In this document: positions 1 to 8,316 of the stretch, one piece after another
Layout: each line of letters starts with the position of its first letter
Position numbering within the stretch: position 1 is the first letter of the stretch
Assembly: GCA_900540955.1 (NCBI GenBank)
Contig: UQIF01000011.1
Coordinates: 1-61,772, forward strand
DNA from: an uncultured Olsenella sp.
GTDB lineage: Bacteria; Actinomycetota; Coriobacteriia; Coriobacteriales; Atopobiaceae
DNA length: 61,772 nt
Direction of reading: 5' to 3'
Position numbers and translations under genes: made by a program
Notes under the pieces: model-generated
What the model saw: only the letters and a program-made list of their open reading frames with translations
Told to the model about the DNA's origin: nothing
The model's database searches: none

Positions 1-80
1 GGGGATTTTGTCCCAAAATGTGATGCTGCGGAGGGGAGTCTCCACAATTTGGGACAAAATCCCCCGTCCCTTTTGTCCCA
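1..80. repeat. Palindromic intergenic element, copy A (left end cut by window)
   Basis: Bases 1-14 are the tail of a forward 29-base unit and 51-79 are the same unit inverted, so the whole can fold into one long hairpin around a centre containing AGTCTCCAC. Each full unit begins GGGACAAAA and ends TTTTGTCCC (or the reverse), so the unit is itself self-complementary. The same design recurs at 10916-11045 and 16216-16298. It lies just downstream of the leftward nucleotidase gene and could also end its transcript. Confidence 0.85.
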
Positions 81-81
81 A

Positions 82-741
82 CTACAGGAGTTCGTCGAGG
101 GTGGAGCCGTAGCTGGGGAGGAACTCGGTGACGAAGTCGGCGACCTCGGGGAGCTCGGCGGCGAGCTCGTCCACCGCGGAACGGCAGGTCGCCTCGGCGC
201 TCTCGAACTCGCGGTTGCCGGCGCGCAGCTCGTCGACGCACTTGATCAGCGCCGAGATCTTGTCGGCGGCCTTGACGAGGCGGCGCAGGTAGCCGTCATT
301 TTCGTCCTCGTCGCCGTCCGTGGGGGCGAATACCGGCTCGTATACCGGGCGGATGTCGTCGGGCAGGGTGTCGAGGAGCCGCTGCTCCGCGCCGGTCTCG
401 ACGGCCTTGTACGCGTCGAGGATCGCCGGGTCGTGGTACTTGACGGGCGTGGGCATGTCGCCGGTGATGATCTCGCTCGCGTCGTGGTACAGGCCGATGA
501 GCGCGGCCCGGTCGGCGTCGAGGTCGCGGCCGTGGCGGACGCGACCAAGCACGCAGAGCATGTGCGCGATCATGGCGACGTCGAGCGAGTGCTCGGCGAG
601 GTTCTCGGCGCGCGAGCTGCGCATAAGCGCCCAGCGGTCGATGTAGCGCATGCGCGACACGACGGCGAGGAAGGAGGACCCGCGCGAGGCGATGCCACCG
701 CGCGGGTCCGTTACGCCGAATGTGGTGCGGAGGTCGGACAC
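82..741 (-). CDS. HD-domain 5'-deoxynucleotidase, YfbR family
   Basis: A 219-residue protein of the HD phosphohydrolase superfamily. The YfbR family removes phosphate from deoxyribonucleoside 5'-monophosphates in the cytoplasm and needs a divalent metal. The sequence keeps the family signatures: RWALMRSSRAENLAEHS (the RxxN..EHS substrate/metal region), YHDASE (the HD pair) and the GDMPTPVKY loop that follows it. It is about 20 residues longer than E. coli YfbR, with an N-terminal extension. The GTG start overlaps the stop of the upstream pyrophosphatase gene by one base (TAGTG), so the two are probably co-translated. Both products deal with phosphate release from nucleotide metabolism. The assignment is by motif and length. 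Confidence 0.85.
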   Translation of the reverse strand: MSDLRTTFGVTDPRGGIASRGSSFLAVVSRMRYIDRWALMRSSRAENLAEHSLDVAMIAHMLCVLGRVRHGRDLDADRAALIGLYHDASEIITGDMPTPVKYHDPAILDAYKAVETGAEQRLLDTLPDDIRPVYEPVFAPTDGDEDENDGYLRRLVKAADKISALIKCVDELRAGNREFESAEATCRSAVDELAAELPEVADFVTEFLPSYGSTLDELL

Positions 742-2411
742 TAGTCCTGCTCTTCCTGGATCTTCTGGAAGGTGGCCATGAGCGGCGGCACCATCTGCTT
801 CTTGCGGGAGACGACGCCCGGAAGCACCGCCATGCCGTCCTTGACCTCGACGCCCCAGGCGCGGCGGATGACGTCCTCGGCGCCCTCGCCGAAATAGAGC
901 AGCTCGGTGGTGGAGGTCTTCACGTCGGTGAACATGTAGAAGACGAGCGGGAGCTCCTCGTTGGCTGCCGCCTCCTTGAGGTAGGGCCCGACGAGCTTCT
1001 CGGCGGCTTTGCGGGAGTTCTCGGTCATGAAGGAGCCCTGGCCCACGCCGAACTTGGCGTTGCCGCGCGAGAAGACCTTGAAGTCCTGGTGGAAGACCTC
1101 GTCGGCGGAGCGGCCGGTGAGGTCGGCGCCCGCCTCGAACATGGCGTCGGAGTAGGTGGGGATGTCCTCGCCGCAGAGCTTGGCCAGAGCCTCGCCGGCG
1201 TTGACGTCCATCGAGGTGCAGGTGGGGGAGCGGAACGCGAGGGTATCGGACATGATGGCCGAGAGCATGAGGCCGGCGATGTTCTTCGGGATCTCGATGC
1301 CGGACTCCTTGTACATCTGGTAGATGATGGTGCTCGTGCAGCCCACGGGCATGTTGCGGAAGAGCGCGGGGGCCTCGGTCTCGATGGAGCCGATGCGGTG
1401 GTGGTCGATGATCTCCATGATCTCGGCCTGCTCGAGGCCCTCGACCGCCTGGCTGCGCTCGTTGTGGTCGACGAGGATGACGTGCTTCTTCTTTGCGGTG
1501 AGCAGGCTCGGGGTGTTGACGAGGCCCACGTACTTGCCGTCCTCGTCGATGACGGGGAAGAAGCGGTGGCGCGAGCTCGCGATGGTCTTCTTCGCGTCGT
1601 CGACGGCGGTGTTCACGCTGAACTTGATGGTGCTCTTCTCGGGGATCATCTTTGCGCGAACCGGGATGGACATGCAGATCAGGCGCGCGGCGGCGTAGGT
1701 GTCGTAGGGCGTGGCGATGATGGCGCAGCCGTGGCGCTCGGCCGACTCCTTGACCTGGTTGGAGACGTGCGCGCCGCAGCAGACGACGATGCAGCTGGCG
1801 TCGGAGCCGACGGCGAACTGCTGGGTCTCGTAGCGGTTGGTCACGAGGACGAGGTCGCCGGCCTTGACGGCATCCTCCATCATCTCGGGGGTGGTGCCCA
1901 CGCGCAGGCTGCCGGACACGACGCGCTCCTCGGGGTCGCCGAGGATCATCTGTCCGTTGAGGGTGGAGACGATGTTGGCGTACTTGGTCTTGGAGCTGCC
2001 GAGGACCTCGATGTCGAAGATGTCGAGGTTGGCGTTGGCGATGTCCTTGGTGGCGATGAGGCCGAGCAGGTTGTCGTCGCCGTCGGTGATCGAGAGGGTG
2101 TCGGTCTTGGTCTCGCGCATGACGTTCCAGGCCTCGAACAGGCTCGTCTCGGCGTCGATGCCGCCCTGCTTCTGCACCTCGGTGTCCTTGATCTGCGGGG
2201 TAACGGTGGTGATCAGCGGGGGCTCGGCGAAGCCGAAGTGCTTGAGCGCGAAGGCGGTCTCGCGGTTGACGGCGCCGGCGCGGCGGGCCTCGTAGATGTT
2301 GGTGTCGCCTACCTTGTTCTTAAGGTAAGCGTAGGCGATAGCCGAGCAGATGCTGTCGGTGTCGGGGTTGAGGTGGCCAATGACGTTGACCTTGCGGATT
2401 GCCTCGGGCAT
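741..2411 (-). CDS. ppaC: Manganese-dependent inorganic pyrophosphatase with CBS and DRTGG domains
   Basis: A 556-residue family II (DHH) pyrophosphatase, which hydrolyses PPi to phosphate and pulls biosynthetic reactions forward. The N-terminal motif GHLNPDTDSI carries metal ligands, and the DHH centre is seen as VDHNERSQ and IIDHHRIGSIE near residue 340. Between them, roughly residues 70-310, lies the regulatory insert: a CBS pair split by a DRTGG-type domain, which in this subfamily binds adenine nucleotides and tunes activity. The C-terminal DHHA2 part ends with VSRKKQMVPPL. The length fits the CBS-DRTGG subclass (about 550 residues) rather than the short form (about 310). It is first in a two-gene leftward unit with the yfbR-like gene. 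Confidence 0.95.
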   Translation of the reverse strand: MPEAIRKVNVIGHLNPDTDSICSAIAYAYLKNKVGDTNIYEARRAGAVNRETAFALKHFGFAEPPLITTVTPQIKDTEVQKQGGIDAETSLFEAWNVMRETKTDTLSITDGDDNLLGLIATKDIANANLDIFDIEVLGSSKTKYANIVSTLNGQMILGDPEERVVSGSLRVGTTPEMMEDAVKAGDLVLVTNRYETQQFAVGSDASCIVVCCGAHVSNQVKESAERHGCAIIATPYDTYAAARLICMSIPVRAKMIPEKSTIKFSVNTAVDDAKKTIASSRHRFFPVIDEDGKYVGLVNTPSLLTAKKKHVILVDHNERSQAVEGLEQAEIMEIIDHHRIGSIETEAPALFRNMPVGCTSTIIYQMYKESGIEIPKNIAGLMLSAIMSDTLAFRSPTCTSMDVNAGEALAKLCGEDIPTYSDAMFEAGADLTGRSADEVFHQDFKVFSRGNAKFGVGQGSFMTENSRKAAEKLVGPYLKEAAANEELPLVFYMFTDVKTSTTELLYFGEGAEDVIRRAWGVEVKDGMAVLPGVVSRKKQMVPPLMATFQKIQEEQD

Positions 2412-2516
2412 TCTTCCTCCAAAGCGCGGGCGGATTTTGAGTCATTCCTGTATTCTGCCACGTCATGGGCGGGGTTTGGGGCTTGATGAGGCCTGCACAC
2501 GAAACCGCTAGGCATC

Positions 2517-2637
2517 TGCGGCGCCATGGGCTTCTTGCCGGCGGGCGAATAACGCGCAAGTTTGACGTCAAGAGGCGATTTTTCGAGCTGTAGATGTCAA
2601 ACTTGCGCGTTGTTTTGTTGGCAAGAAGTGCGCCGCA
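2517..2637. repeat. Large nested inverted repeat (about 121 bp)
   Basis: Inner arms of 16 bases are perfect (2551-2566, AACGCGCAAGTTTGAC, against 2596-2611). Outside them, CTTCTTGCC at 2531-2539 pairs with 2620-2628, and TGCGGCGC at 2517-2524 pairs with 2630-2637. The structure fills most of the 351-base gap between the divergent ppaC and prfC genes, so it is not placed as a simple terminator. It resembles a small non-autonomous palindromic element. The rest of the gap holds a TATAAT hexamer at 2725-2730 and no gene that I can see. Confidence 0.8.
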
Positions 2638-2724
2638 GGAAGCGCCCGCAACGCGGCGTCCGCCTCGGCCCGTGTGCATGGCGTCGTGTCCCGGGACGAG
2701 CCCGGACCTCGGCCGTCGGCTGGC

Positions 2725-2730
2725 TATAAT
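2725..2730 (+). promoter_or_regulatory. Candidate -10 element for prfC
   Basis: A perfect TATAAT lies 33 bases before the prfC start codon. No good -35 hexamer sits 17 bases upstream, so the promoter is a weak call based on the -10 match and location only. Confidence 0.4.
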
Positions 2731-2762
2731 ATCGAAGGTTTGTCGCAATAGATTGGAATTAC

Positions 2763-4376
2763 ATGGCCAGCCTCAAGGACCAGATCTCTTCGCGCCGCAC
2801 GTTCGCCATCATCAGCCACCCGGACGCCGGCAAGACCACCCTAACCGAGAAGCTTCTCTTGTACACCGGCAGTATCCAGACGGCCGGCTCCGTCAAGGGA
2901 AAGAGCTCCGCCAAGCACGCGGTCTCGGACTGGATGGACATCGAGAAGGAGCGCGGCATCTCCGTCACGTCGTCGGTCCTGCAGTTCGAGTACGACGGGC
3001 ATTGCGTGAACATCCTCGACACCCCGGGCCACCAGGACTTCTCGGAGGACACCTACCGCACCCTCATGGCCGCCGACGCCGCCGTCATGGTCATCGACGG
3101 CGCAAAGGGCGTCGAGGCCCAGACCATCAAGCTCTTCAAGGTCTGTACCCTGCGTCACATCCCAATCTTCACCTTCGTGAACAAGCTCGACCACGACGCG
3201 CGCGACCCCTTCGAGCTCATGGAGGAGATCGAGAGCGTTCTGGGCATCAACACCTACCCCATGAACTGGCCCATCGGTTCCGGCCGCAACTTCCGCGGTG
3301 TCTTTGACCGCCAGTCCCGCCGCGTGCTCGCCTTCGAGGGCGACGGCCACGCCAACGCCACAAAGAAGGTCCGCGAGATCGAGGCCGAACTCGGCAGCGA
3401 CACGCTCGAGGAGCTCATCGGCCAGGAGAACCACAACAACCTGATGGACGACATCGAGCTTCTGGACGGCGCCGGCGACGAGCTCGACCTCGACGCCGTG
3501 GGCTGCGGTAAGCTTTCGCCCGTCTTCTTCGGTTCCGCGCTCACGAACTTCGGCGTCGAGCCCTTCCTCCAGGACTTCCTGCGCCTCACGTCCCCTCCGC
3601 GCGCCTACACCGATAAGCTTACGGGCGAGCTCGTCGACCCGGTCGAGAACGATTTCAGCGGCTTTGTGTTCAAGATCCAGGCAAACATGGACAAGAACCA
3701 CCGCGACCGCATCGCCTTCGTGCGCATCTGCTCGGGCAAGTTCGAGCGCGGCATGAGCGCCTACCACATGCAGGGCGAGCGCAGCCTCAAGCTCGCCGTG
3801 GGCACCTCGATGATGGCCGACGACCGCGCCATCGTGGACGAGGCGTACGCCGGCGACATCGTGGGCCTCTTTGACCCGGGCATCTTCAGCATCGGCGACA
3901 CCGTCTGCGCTGGCAAGAAGCGCGTTCAGTACCCGCCGATCCCGACGTTCGCGCCCGAGCACTTCGCCAAGATCTCGCAGGTGGACACCTTGAAGCGCAA
4001 GCAGTTCGTCAAGGGCATGGAGGAGCTCGCGCAGGAGGGCGCCGTCCAGATCTTCCGCGAGCTCGGCGCCGGCATGGAGTCCGTGATCGTTGGCGTCGTG
4101 GGCGTGCTGCAGTTCGAGGTGCTCGAGCAGCGCCTCGAGAGCGAGTACCACGTCAAGGTCTACCGCCAAGGCCTGCCCTACAACCAGATCCGCTGGATCC
4201 AGAACCCGCCGGACGAGGTCGACGTGCCGCGCCTCAACCTCACGCGCGACACCTGCCGCGTCGAGGACATGCGCGGCGGCAAGTTGCTGCTCTTTACCTC
4301 CGAGTGGAACATCAACTGGGCCGTCGAGCACAACGAGGGCCTCAAGCTCTCCGAGTTCGGCAACGTGACGTTCTAG
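2763..4376 (+). CDS. prfC: Peptide chain release factor 3
   Basis: A 537-residue translational GTPase that removes RF1 or RF2 from the ribosome after peptide release. The G domain shows G1 HPDAGKTTLTEKLL (residues 19-32), G3 DTPGHQDFSEDTYRTL and G4 NKLDHDARDP. The RF3-specific domains follow, ending with the conserved region EWNINWAVEHNEGLKLSEF. The length is close to the usual 520-535 residues. The ATG at 2763 was chosen because the N-terminus MASLKDQISSRRTFAIISHPDAG aligns with the family without a gap. It stands alone on the plus strand, with a long palindromic repeat and a TATAAT hexamer upstream. Confidence 0.97.
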   Translation: MASLKDQISSRRTFAIISHPDAGKTTLTEKLLLYTGSIQTAGSVKGKSSAKHAVSDWMDIEKERGISVTSSVLQFEYDGHCVNILDTPGHQDFSEDTYRTLMAADAAVMVIDGAKGVEAQTIKLFKVCTLRHIPIFTFVNKLDHDARDPFELMEEIESVLGINTYPMNWPIGSGRNFRGVFDRQSRRVLAFEGDGHANATKKVREIEAELGSDTLEELIGQENHNNLMDDIELLDGAGDELDLDAVGCGKLSPVFFGSALTNFGVEPFLQDFLRLTSPPRAYTDKLTGELVDPVENDFSGFVFKIQANMDKNHRDRIAFVRICSGKFERGMSAYHMQGERSLKLAVGTSMMADDRAIVDEAYAGDIVGLFDPGIFSIGDTVCAGKKRVQYPPIPTFAPEHFAKISQVDTLKRKQFVKGMEELAQEGAVQIFRELGAGMESVIVGVVGVLQFEVLEQRLESEYHVKVYRQGLPYNQIRWIQNPPDEVDVPRLNLTRDTCRVEDMRGGKLLLFTSEWNINWAVEHNEGLKLSEFGNVTF

Positions 4377-4452
4377 CCTTCGCGCTGGCCTTCGCGCGTC
4401 CGGTTGGGTATAAGGGGCTTCGATTCGTTTGAAACCAAGCAGGGAGGCTTGC

Positions 4453-4953
4453 ATGAAGACCTTGGTCGCGTACTTCTCGCACGCGGGGCAGAACTATGTG
4501 AACGGCGGCGTCGCCGAGCTTGAGCACGGAAACGCGGAGGTTCTCGCCGGGTTTGCCGCGCAGGCCTGCGGAGGCGACCTGTTCCACATCGAGCGCGTCG
4601 AGCCGTACCCGGCGGAGTACAAGGCGTGCGTCAAGGAGTCGATGGCCGAGCTCAAGGCGAAGGCGCGCCCCGAGCTCGCGCGCGACGTCGACGTGTCGGG
4701 CTACGACCGCGTGGTCGTCGTCTTCCCCAACTGGTGCGGGACGATGCCGATGCCCGTGTACTCCTTCCTCGAGGGCCACGACTTTGTGGGCAAGGAGATC
4801 TGGCCGCTGTGCACCCACGAGGGCAGCGGCATGGGTCAGATCGAGCAGCACGTGGCCAAGGCGTGTCCCGGTGCGACCGTGATCGAGGGCCTTGCCATCA
4901 AGGGCTCCAACGCCGCCGCGAGCGCCGACGCCGTCGCCGCTTGGCTCGCGTAG
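4453..4953 (+). CDS. Flavodoxin-family protein
   Basis: A 166-residue single-domain protein of the flavodoxin_4 type. The N-terminus MKTLVAYFSHAGQNY contains the phosphate-binding loop for FMN, and the central VVVVFPNWCGTMPMPVYSFLE gives the second flavin loop (the usual Y/W near the isoalloxazine). It is probably a small cytoplasmic electron carrier or quinone/NADPH reductase, with unknown partner. The start at 4453 is preceded by AGGGAGG at 4441-4447; the open frame extends eight codons further up but without family similarity. A strong terminator follows, so it is a single-gene unit. Confidence 0.88.
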   Translation: MKTLVAYFSHAGQNYVNGGVAELEHGNAEVLAGFAAQACGGDLFHIERVEPYPAEYKACVKESMAELKAKARPELARDVDVSGYDRVVVVFPNWCGTMPMPVYSFLEGHDFVGKEIWPLCTHEGSGMGQIEQHVAKACPGATVIEGLAIKGSNAAASADAVAAWLA

Positions 4954-4979
4954 CGACTGCGGACCGTTGCAATGACTGT

Positions 4980-5018
4980 GCCCCGCACGGGACTTCGGGT
5001 TCCGTGCGGGGCATTTCT
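4980..5018 (+). terminator. Rho-independent terminator after the flavodoxin gene
   Basis: A perfect 11-base stem GCCCCGCACGG / CCGTGCGGGGC with an 11-base loop is followed by a T-rich ATTTCTTATT tail. It lies between convergent genes and may serve both. Confidence 0.9.
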
Positions 5019-5037
5019 TATTGGCTTAGTTGTCGGC

Positions 5038-5856
5038 TTAGACCGTGGTCTCCACGGCCTTGGCAAGAAACGCCGTTGCTCCCTCGCCGCAGGGGCCGTC
5101 GTAGTAGGCCACGAAGCGCGGATCGGCGAGGTATCCCTGAACAAGCCCCAGGTAAGCGGCGTCCTCGGGTGCGGTGCCCCAGTGAAGGCCGACCCAGCGG
5201 CGATGCATGGCCACGAGCTTTGCCGCCTCGGGACCGCGCGGGTCGCCGTTCGCCATGGCGATCGAGAGCTGGCCCAAGACCGCGCGCTCGAGCTCCTTCA
5301 GGTCGTTCCATGAGGCCGCATCCATATCCAGGATTCTCTCGTTTGCGGCGTTGACCGCCTCGTTCCCGTAGCGCTCGCGGGCCTCGGCGCCAAAGTGCTT
5401 CTCGTTCGTGCGGACGGCACGCCAGCGCTCGAGCTGCGGCAGCACCGCGCCCATGAGCGAGACGGCCTCGTCGAGCGTTATCCCCTCGTTCTCGGCGAGC
5501 CGCGGCGCGCAGTCCTCGATCATCGCCTCCATCGTGGTGTCGTAGGTGTACTCGCCGTGGTCGTAGCACCACTTGCAGTAGCGGTCGGTCTTCTTGCCGT
5601 TCGCGTCGGTGCCGAGGTCGTCGGGTGTGAGGTACATGCCACAGCTCTCGCAGTAGTGCTCAGGCATCTCAAGCAGGTGCGAGAGCGGCTCGCCCGTGAC
5701 CGCGCCGATGAGCTTCATCATGTCGATGCCCGGGGTGACCTCGCCTCGCTCCCAGCGACTCACGGCCTGGCGCGTGACGTAGAGCTTGGCTGCGAGGCCT
5801 TCCTGCGTGAGATTGTGCGCCCGGCGGATGGCGACGAGCTTGTCTGCGAATGCCAT
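5038..5856 (-). CDS. XRE-family regulator with zinc ribbon and TipAS-like domain
   Basis: A 272-residue three-part protein. Residues 1-65 form an HTH_3 DNA-binding domain (TQEGLAAKLYVTRQAVSRWERGE). Residues about 68-130 form a putative zinc ribbon with two CxxC pairs (YCESCGMYL, YCKWCYDHGEYT) followed by the usual TTMEAMIEDCAP helix. The C-terminal 140 residues resemble TipAS, the ligand-binding domain of thiostrepton-induced TipA (RYGNEAV, DPRFVAYYD). TipAS domains sense peptides or drugs; the ligand here is unknown. The start at 5856 follows AGGAAGGAGC and aligns with the HTH; the open frame upstream of it is not conserved. There is no obvious operon partner. Confidence 0.85.
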   Translation of the reverse strand: MAFADKLVAIRRAHNLTQEGLAAKLYVTRQAVSRWERGEVTPGIDMMKLIGAVTGEPLSHLLEMPEHYCESCGMYLTPDDLGTDANGKKTDRYCKWCYDHGEYTYDTTMEAMIEDCAPRLAENEGITLDEAVSLMGAVLPQLERWRAVRTNEKHFGAEARERYGNEAVNAANERILDMDAASWNDLKELERAVLGQLSIAMANGDPRGPEAAKLVAMHRRWVGLHWGTAPEDAAYLGLVQGYLADPRFVAYYDGPCGEGATAFLAKAVETTV

Positions 5857-6570
5857 GACGGCTCCTTCCTGCGGGTTTGTTCGTTGGCATAAGTATGGCC
5901 ACGGGCGCGGGAGCTGCCAAGCAATCGTTGGTTGCGCATGGCAAGGCCCTGCCGGAGCATGAGCTGCCCCACTATTCTTGGACATTGGCAAATGGGAGAC
6001 GGCTCAGTCTCGGGTGGATCTTAATCTCTATATTGATTTAACCTTCTCCGGATTCTGTTTCCTTCAGAGCTCGGTGCTGCCCTCTCAAAGAATGGGCTTT
6101 ATCTGCCCCTTAAGAGGGTACGTGAGACGAGCAATTGAAAGCATATATTAGCTTGGCAGCTCCAGAAATAGCCCACCCAGCTGTGCTTACGACCCGGAGC
6201 TTAAGGCAGCTCAAGATAGTGCTTGAGCGAACCGCGATGCGCTGAAGAAGCCCCTTTAGTACATCGTTCGGCGACGGCATTTTTCGGCTACGAGGCGGTT
6301 CACGAGGAAGTCAAAGAAGGCTTTGAGAATGGTGACTAAGAAGCCAGCCGGACTCGTGGCTTCGGCGTCGAAAGCTCCGAGCGAAATCCTCGCGGGGAAT
6401 CAGTCATGTTTTACAAGGTCGATTCTACGTCTCGCAAGAAGGGGAATGCGCGACACTTTAGATGACCGACGAGCAGAACCAGGCTATCAGTACCGGTGCC
6501 GACGAGCACAACACGACAATATCGAAGCTAATTATCGAGGGTCCTGAACTGAGGACGGCACGCAATCGAT
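5857..6570. other. 714-base region with no supportable gene
   Basis: A mixed, lower-GC stretch with many stops. Short open pieces exist, for example 6407-6465 (MFYKVDSTSRKKGNARHFR) overlapping by ATGA a second start at 6462 (MTDEQNQAISTGADEHNTTI), and an open stretch ending in EEVKEGFENGD near 6339. None has a good ribosome binding site together with a recognisable family. They look like worn remnants of transferred genes. Confidence 0.5.
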
Positions 6571-7167
6571 CTAATGTGTTGAAAACGTCGGTACATTATA
6601 GTTTGAGGATGCGAGTTCATCGAATGATGAACTTATTTCGTCGGTCATATTGCTCGACCTGAGGTCTATATCGAGTTTGATGAGCGATCCATCAACTTTA
6701 AAAAGGATGACAGCTGGGACCGTTGAGATGTCGTACAGGTCCCTGAAATTAGCCAGTTCAGAATCTGTTTCTGTGTTTGTGCTGTCAAGATAGAAGACGG
6801 TTATGCCCCTGCTCTCCGAGACCTCTTGGAGCGATGGAGCGAGCTTTCTGCACCATTCACATGTTGGTCTGCCGACGAACAGAAGGAATTCTTCTCCTGC
6901 TGATATTTTTGAACCAGCCTCGACAACGGTCAGCTCATTAAAGCTTTCAATGGCATTCGCATATCCAATTAGCTCGAGTTTGAGAAGCCTGTCTTCCGAG
7001 TTCGATTCTGAAGATTCTACCCTTACCTGTCTTGTTGGCCCATATGCTGCTTTGTTTCCCTCGGTCTCAGTGTATCCGTTCACCGATATTCCTACAAAGA
7101 GAGCAAACAAGAAAACTGCTATGTAGCAGTAAAACCGTCTAACGCGAGAAATAGACCTTTTGCGCAT
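6571..7167 (-). CDS. Exported thioredoxin-like protein, PedC/bacteriocin-accessory type
   Basis: A 198-residue protein with a positively charged N-terminus and one hydrophobic segment (CYIAVFLFALFVGISV, about residues 18-33), so it is membrane-tethered or secreted. From about residue 85 it has a thioredoxin fold: FLLFVGRPTCEWCRKLAPSL with a CxxC active site (CEWC), followed by DISTVPAVILF with the cis-proline. Such proteins accompany bacteriocins (PedC, BrcD), where they help form disulfides. The start at 7167 was preferred over an in-frame GTG at 7179 because AAGGTGG lies 8 bases upstream. Codon use is AT-richer than its neighbours. It is divergent from a secreted cysteine-containing protein. 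Confidence 0.75.
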   Translation of the reverse strand: MRKRSISRVRRFYCYIAVFLFALFVGISVNGYTETEGNKAAYGPTRQVRVESSESNSEDRLLKLELIGYANAIESFNELTVVEAGSKISAGEEFLLFVGRPTCEWCRKLAPSLQEVSESRGITVFYLDSTNTETDSELANFRDLYDISTVPAVILFKVDGSLIKLDIDLRSSNMTDEISSSFDELASSNYNVPTFSTH

Positions 7168-7270
7168 ATCAGCCACCACCTTGCGATTAAGGCTTCCTTA
7201 AGGGGGGAAGTATATTTTAACCCGCTACCACTCGGTATCGGCTTGGACCAACAGCGATTGGAGGCCTGTT

Positions 7271-7843
7271 ATGAAGCGGTTGCTGAGTATCCTGTCGTAT
7301 CTTGTTTTGGGGGTTGTCTTGATGTTGCCGGCTACCGCTTATGCCGACGAAACGAGCATCTATGCGCCATTCAGCAGTTTCGAGGAGCTTTACAACGAGT
7401 ATATAGATGCTGTTGAGGATGGGGATACCGAGCGTCAGAAATGGTTACTTGAGATTGGCGAGTCGAGTCTTGATGCCGAAATAAGGATCAGTGAAGAAGC
7501 GCTGGCAAGTGTTCCAGCCCCTATGTATAACCAAGATGAGATGTACTGGATCGGTCAGTTTCCAAATTACTTTAACTATGGAACTTGGAAGTACGACAAC
7601 CAGGGACGTGCCAATTTGGCTTTAGGTCCGATTAACACTGGCATTTGGTCTTCTACTGATGCGGCAAATGGGTGGAATGCAACATATACGAAGTTTCGCA
7701 ATGACTCGCAGTGGGGGAATAAAAACGTTGCATGCATGAAAGATCAGTTCTATTGCCATGCGCGTCCCGTTTACTCGACAATTGCTGGGGAATGGAACCT
7801 CGAACCGTGGAGGACCTCTATGAATCCAATCACCTGTAACTAA
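7271..7843 (+). CDS. Secreted DUF2599-like protein
   Basis: A 190-residue protein with a clear signal peptide (MKRLLSILSYLVLGVVLMLP, cleavage likely after ATAYA). The C-terminal 90 residues look like DUF2599, a domain of secreted actinobacterial and Listeria proteins: NGWNATYTKF, then DQFYCHARPVYS, then EWNLEPWR, ending in TCN. The mature chain has three cysteines, all in that domain. The function of the family is not known. A GGAGGCC sequence lies 6 bases before the ATG. It is followed after 5 bases by a small membrane protein and is divergent from a thioredoxin-like gene that may oxidise it. Confidence 0.7.
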   Translation: MKRLLSILSYLVLGVVLMLPATAYADETSIYAPFSSFEELYNEYIDAVEDGDTERQKWLLEIGESSLDAEIRISEEALASVPAPMYNQDEMYWIGQFPNYFNYGTWKYDNQGRANLALGPINTGIWSSTDAANGWNATYTKFRNDSQWGNKNVACMKDQFYCHARPVYSTIAGEWNLEPWRTSMNPITCN

Positions 7844-7848
7844 TAGCC

Positions 7849-8175
7849 ATGAATGCCGCCATGTATGACTTTCTAATTTATACAGGCGTTGCCTTTGGTC
7901 TTGCTTCGGCTACGTTGACGATTACATGTTTTGCCGGTCGTAATAGATGGCAAAGAAACCGCCTGGCATTCGCAGCTGCAACCAGCTTGGCTCTTTGCTC
8001 GGTTTCGACTGTATGCATTGTATGGTCCATTGTGATTGACGTGCTAGAAGGCGATTGGCAGGCGCTTGTCGATACCGTGCCATATTGGGCCGCCTGTTTC
8101 ACCGGCATGGTCGGATTCAACATACTTGGTGGGCTGGTGTCGCTTACTGTCCAACAAACAAAGACGGGAAGGTGA
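7849..8175 (+). CDS. Small three-helix membrane protein of unknown function
   Basis: A 108-residue protein with three hydrophobic segments (about residues 8-28, 40-62 and 78-100) and short charged loops. I do not recognise a family. It starts 5 bases after the secreted DUF2599-like gene and is followed by a terminator, so the two probably form one transcript. By analogy with bacteriocin cassettes it could be an immunity or transport partner, but this is inference. A second in-frame ATG at 7861 is an equally possible start, since neither has a strong ribosome binding site. Confidence 0.65.
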   Translation: MNAAMYDFLIYTGVAFGLASATLTITCFAGRNRWQRNRLAFAAATSLALCSVSTVCIVWSIVIDVLEGDWQALVDTVPYWAACFTGMVGFNILGGLVSLTVQQTKTGR

Positions 8176-8179
8176 CGAT

Positions 8180-8212
8180 GCGTGGGGCTGCACGGTAAGT
8201 GCGGCCCCACGC
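8180..8212 (+). terminator. Terminator hairpin after the DUF2599 cassette
   Basis: A 14-base stem (8180-8193 with 8199-8212) has one G-T pair and a five-base loop; the tail is CATTTC, not a strong T run. Confidence 0.7.
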
Positions 8213-8316
8213 CATTTCAATGGAGAGGTGATACGAACAACTTAGGGGTTCTGCGTTTCAGCTTTGTTAGATGATGACTTAAAATTATTCTGTTAAAAGC
8301 CAAAGGGCGAGTATTG

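Noticed and set aside
6407..6662. Two overlapping small genes (MFYKV.., MTDEQNQ..)
   Set aside because: The ATGA overlap is suggestive, but there is no ribosome binding site for the second, the first has only 19 codons, and the C-terminal part of the second has a composition unlike a protein.
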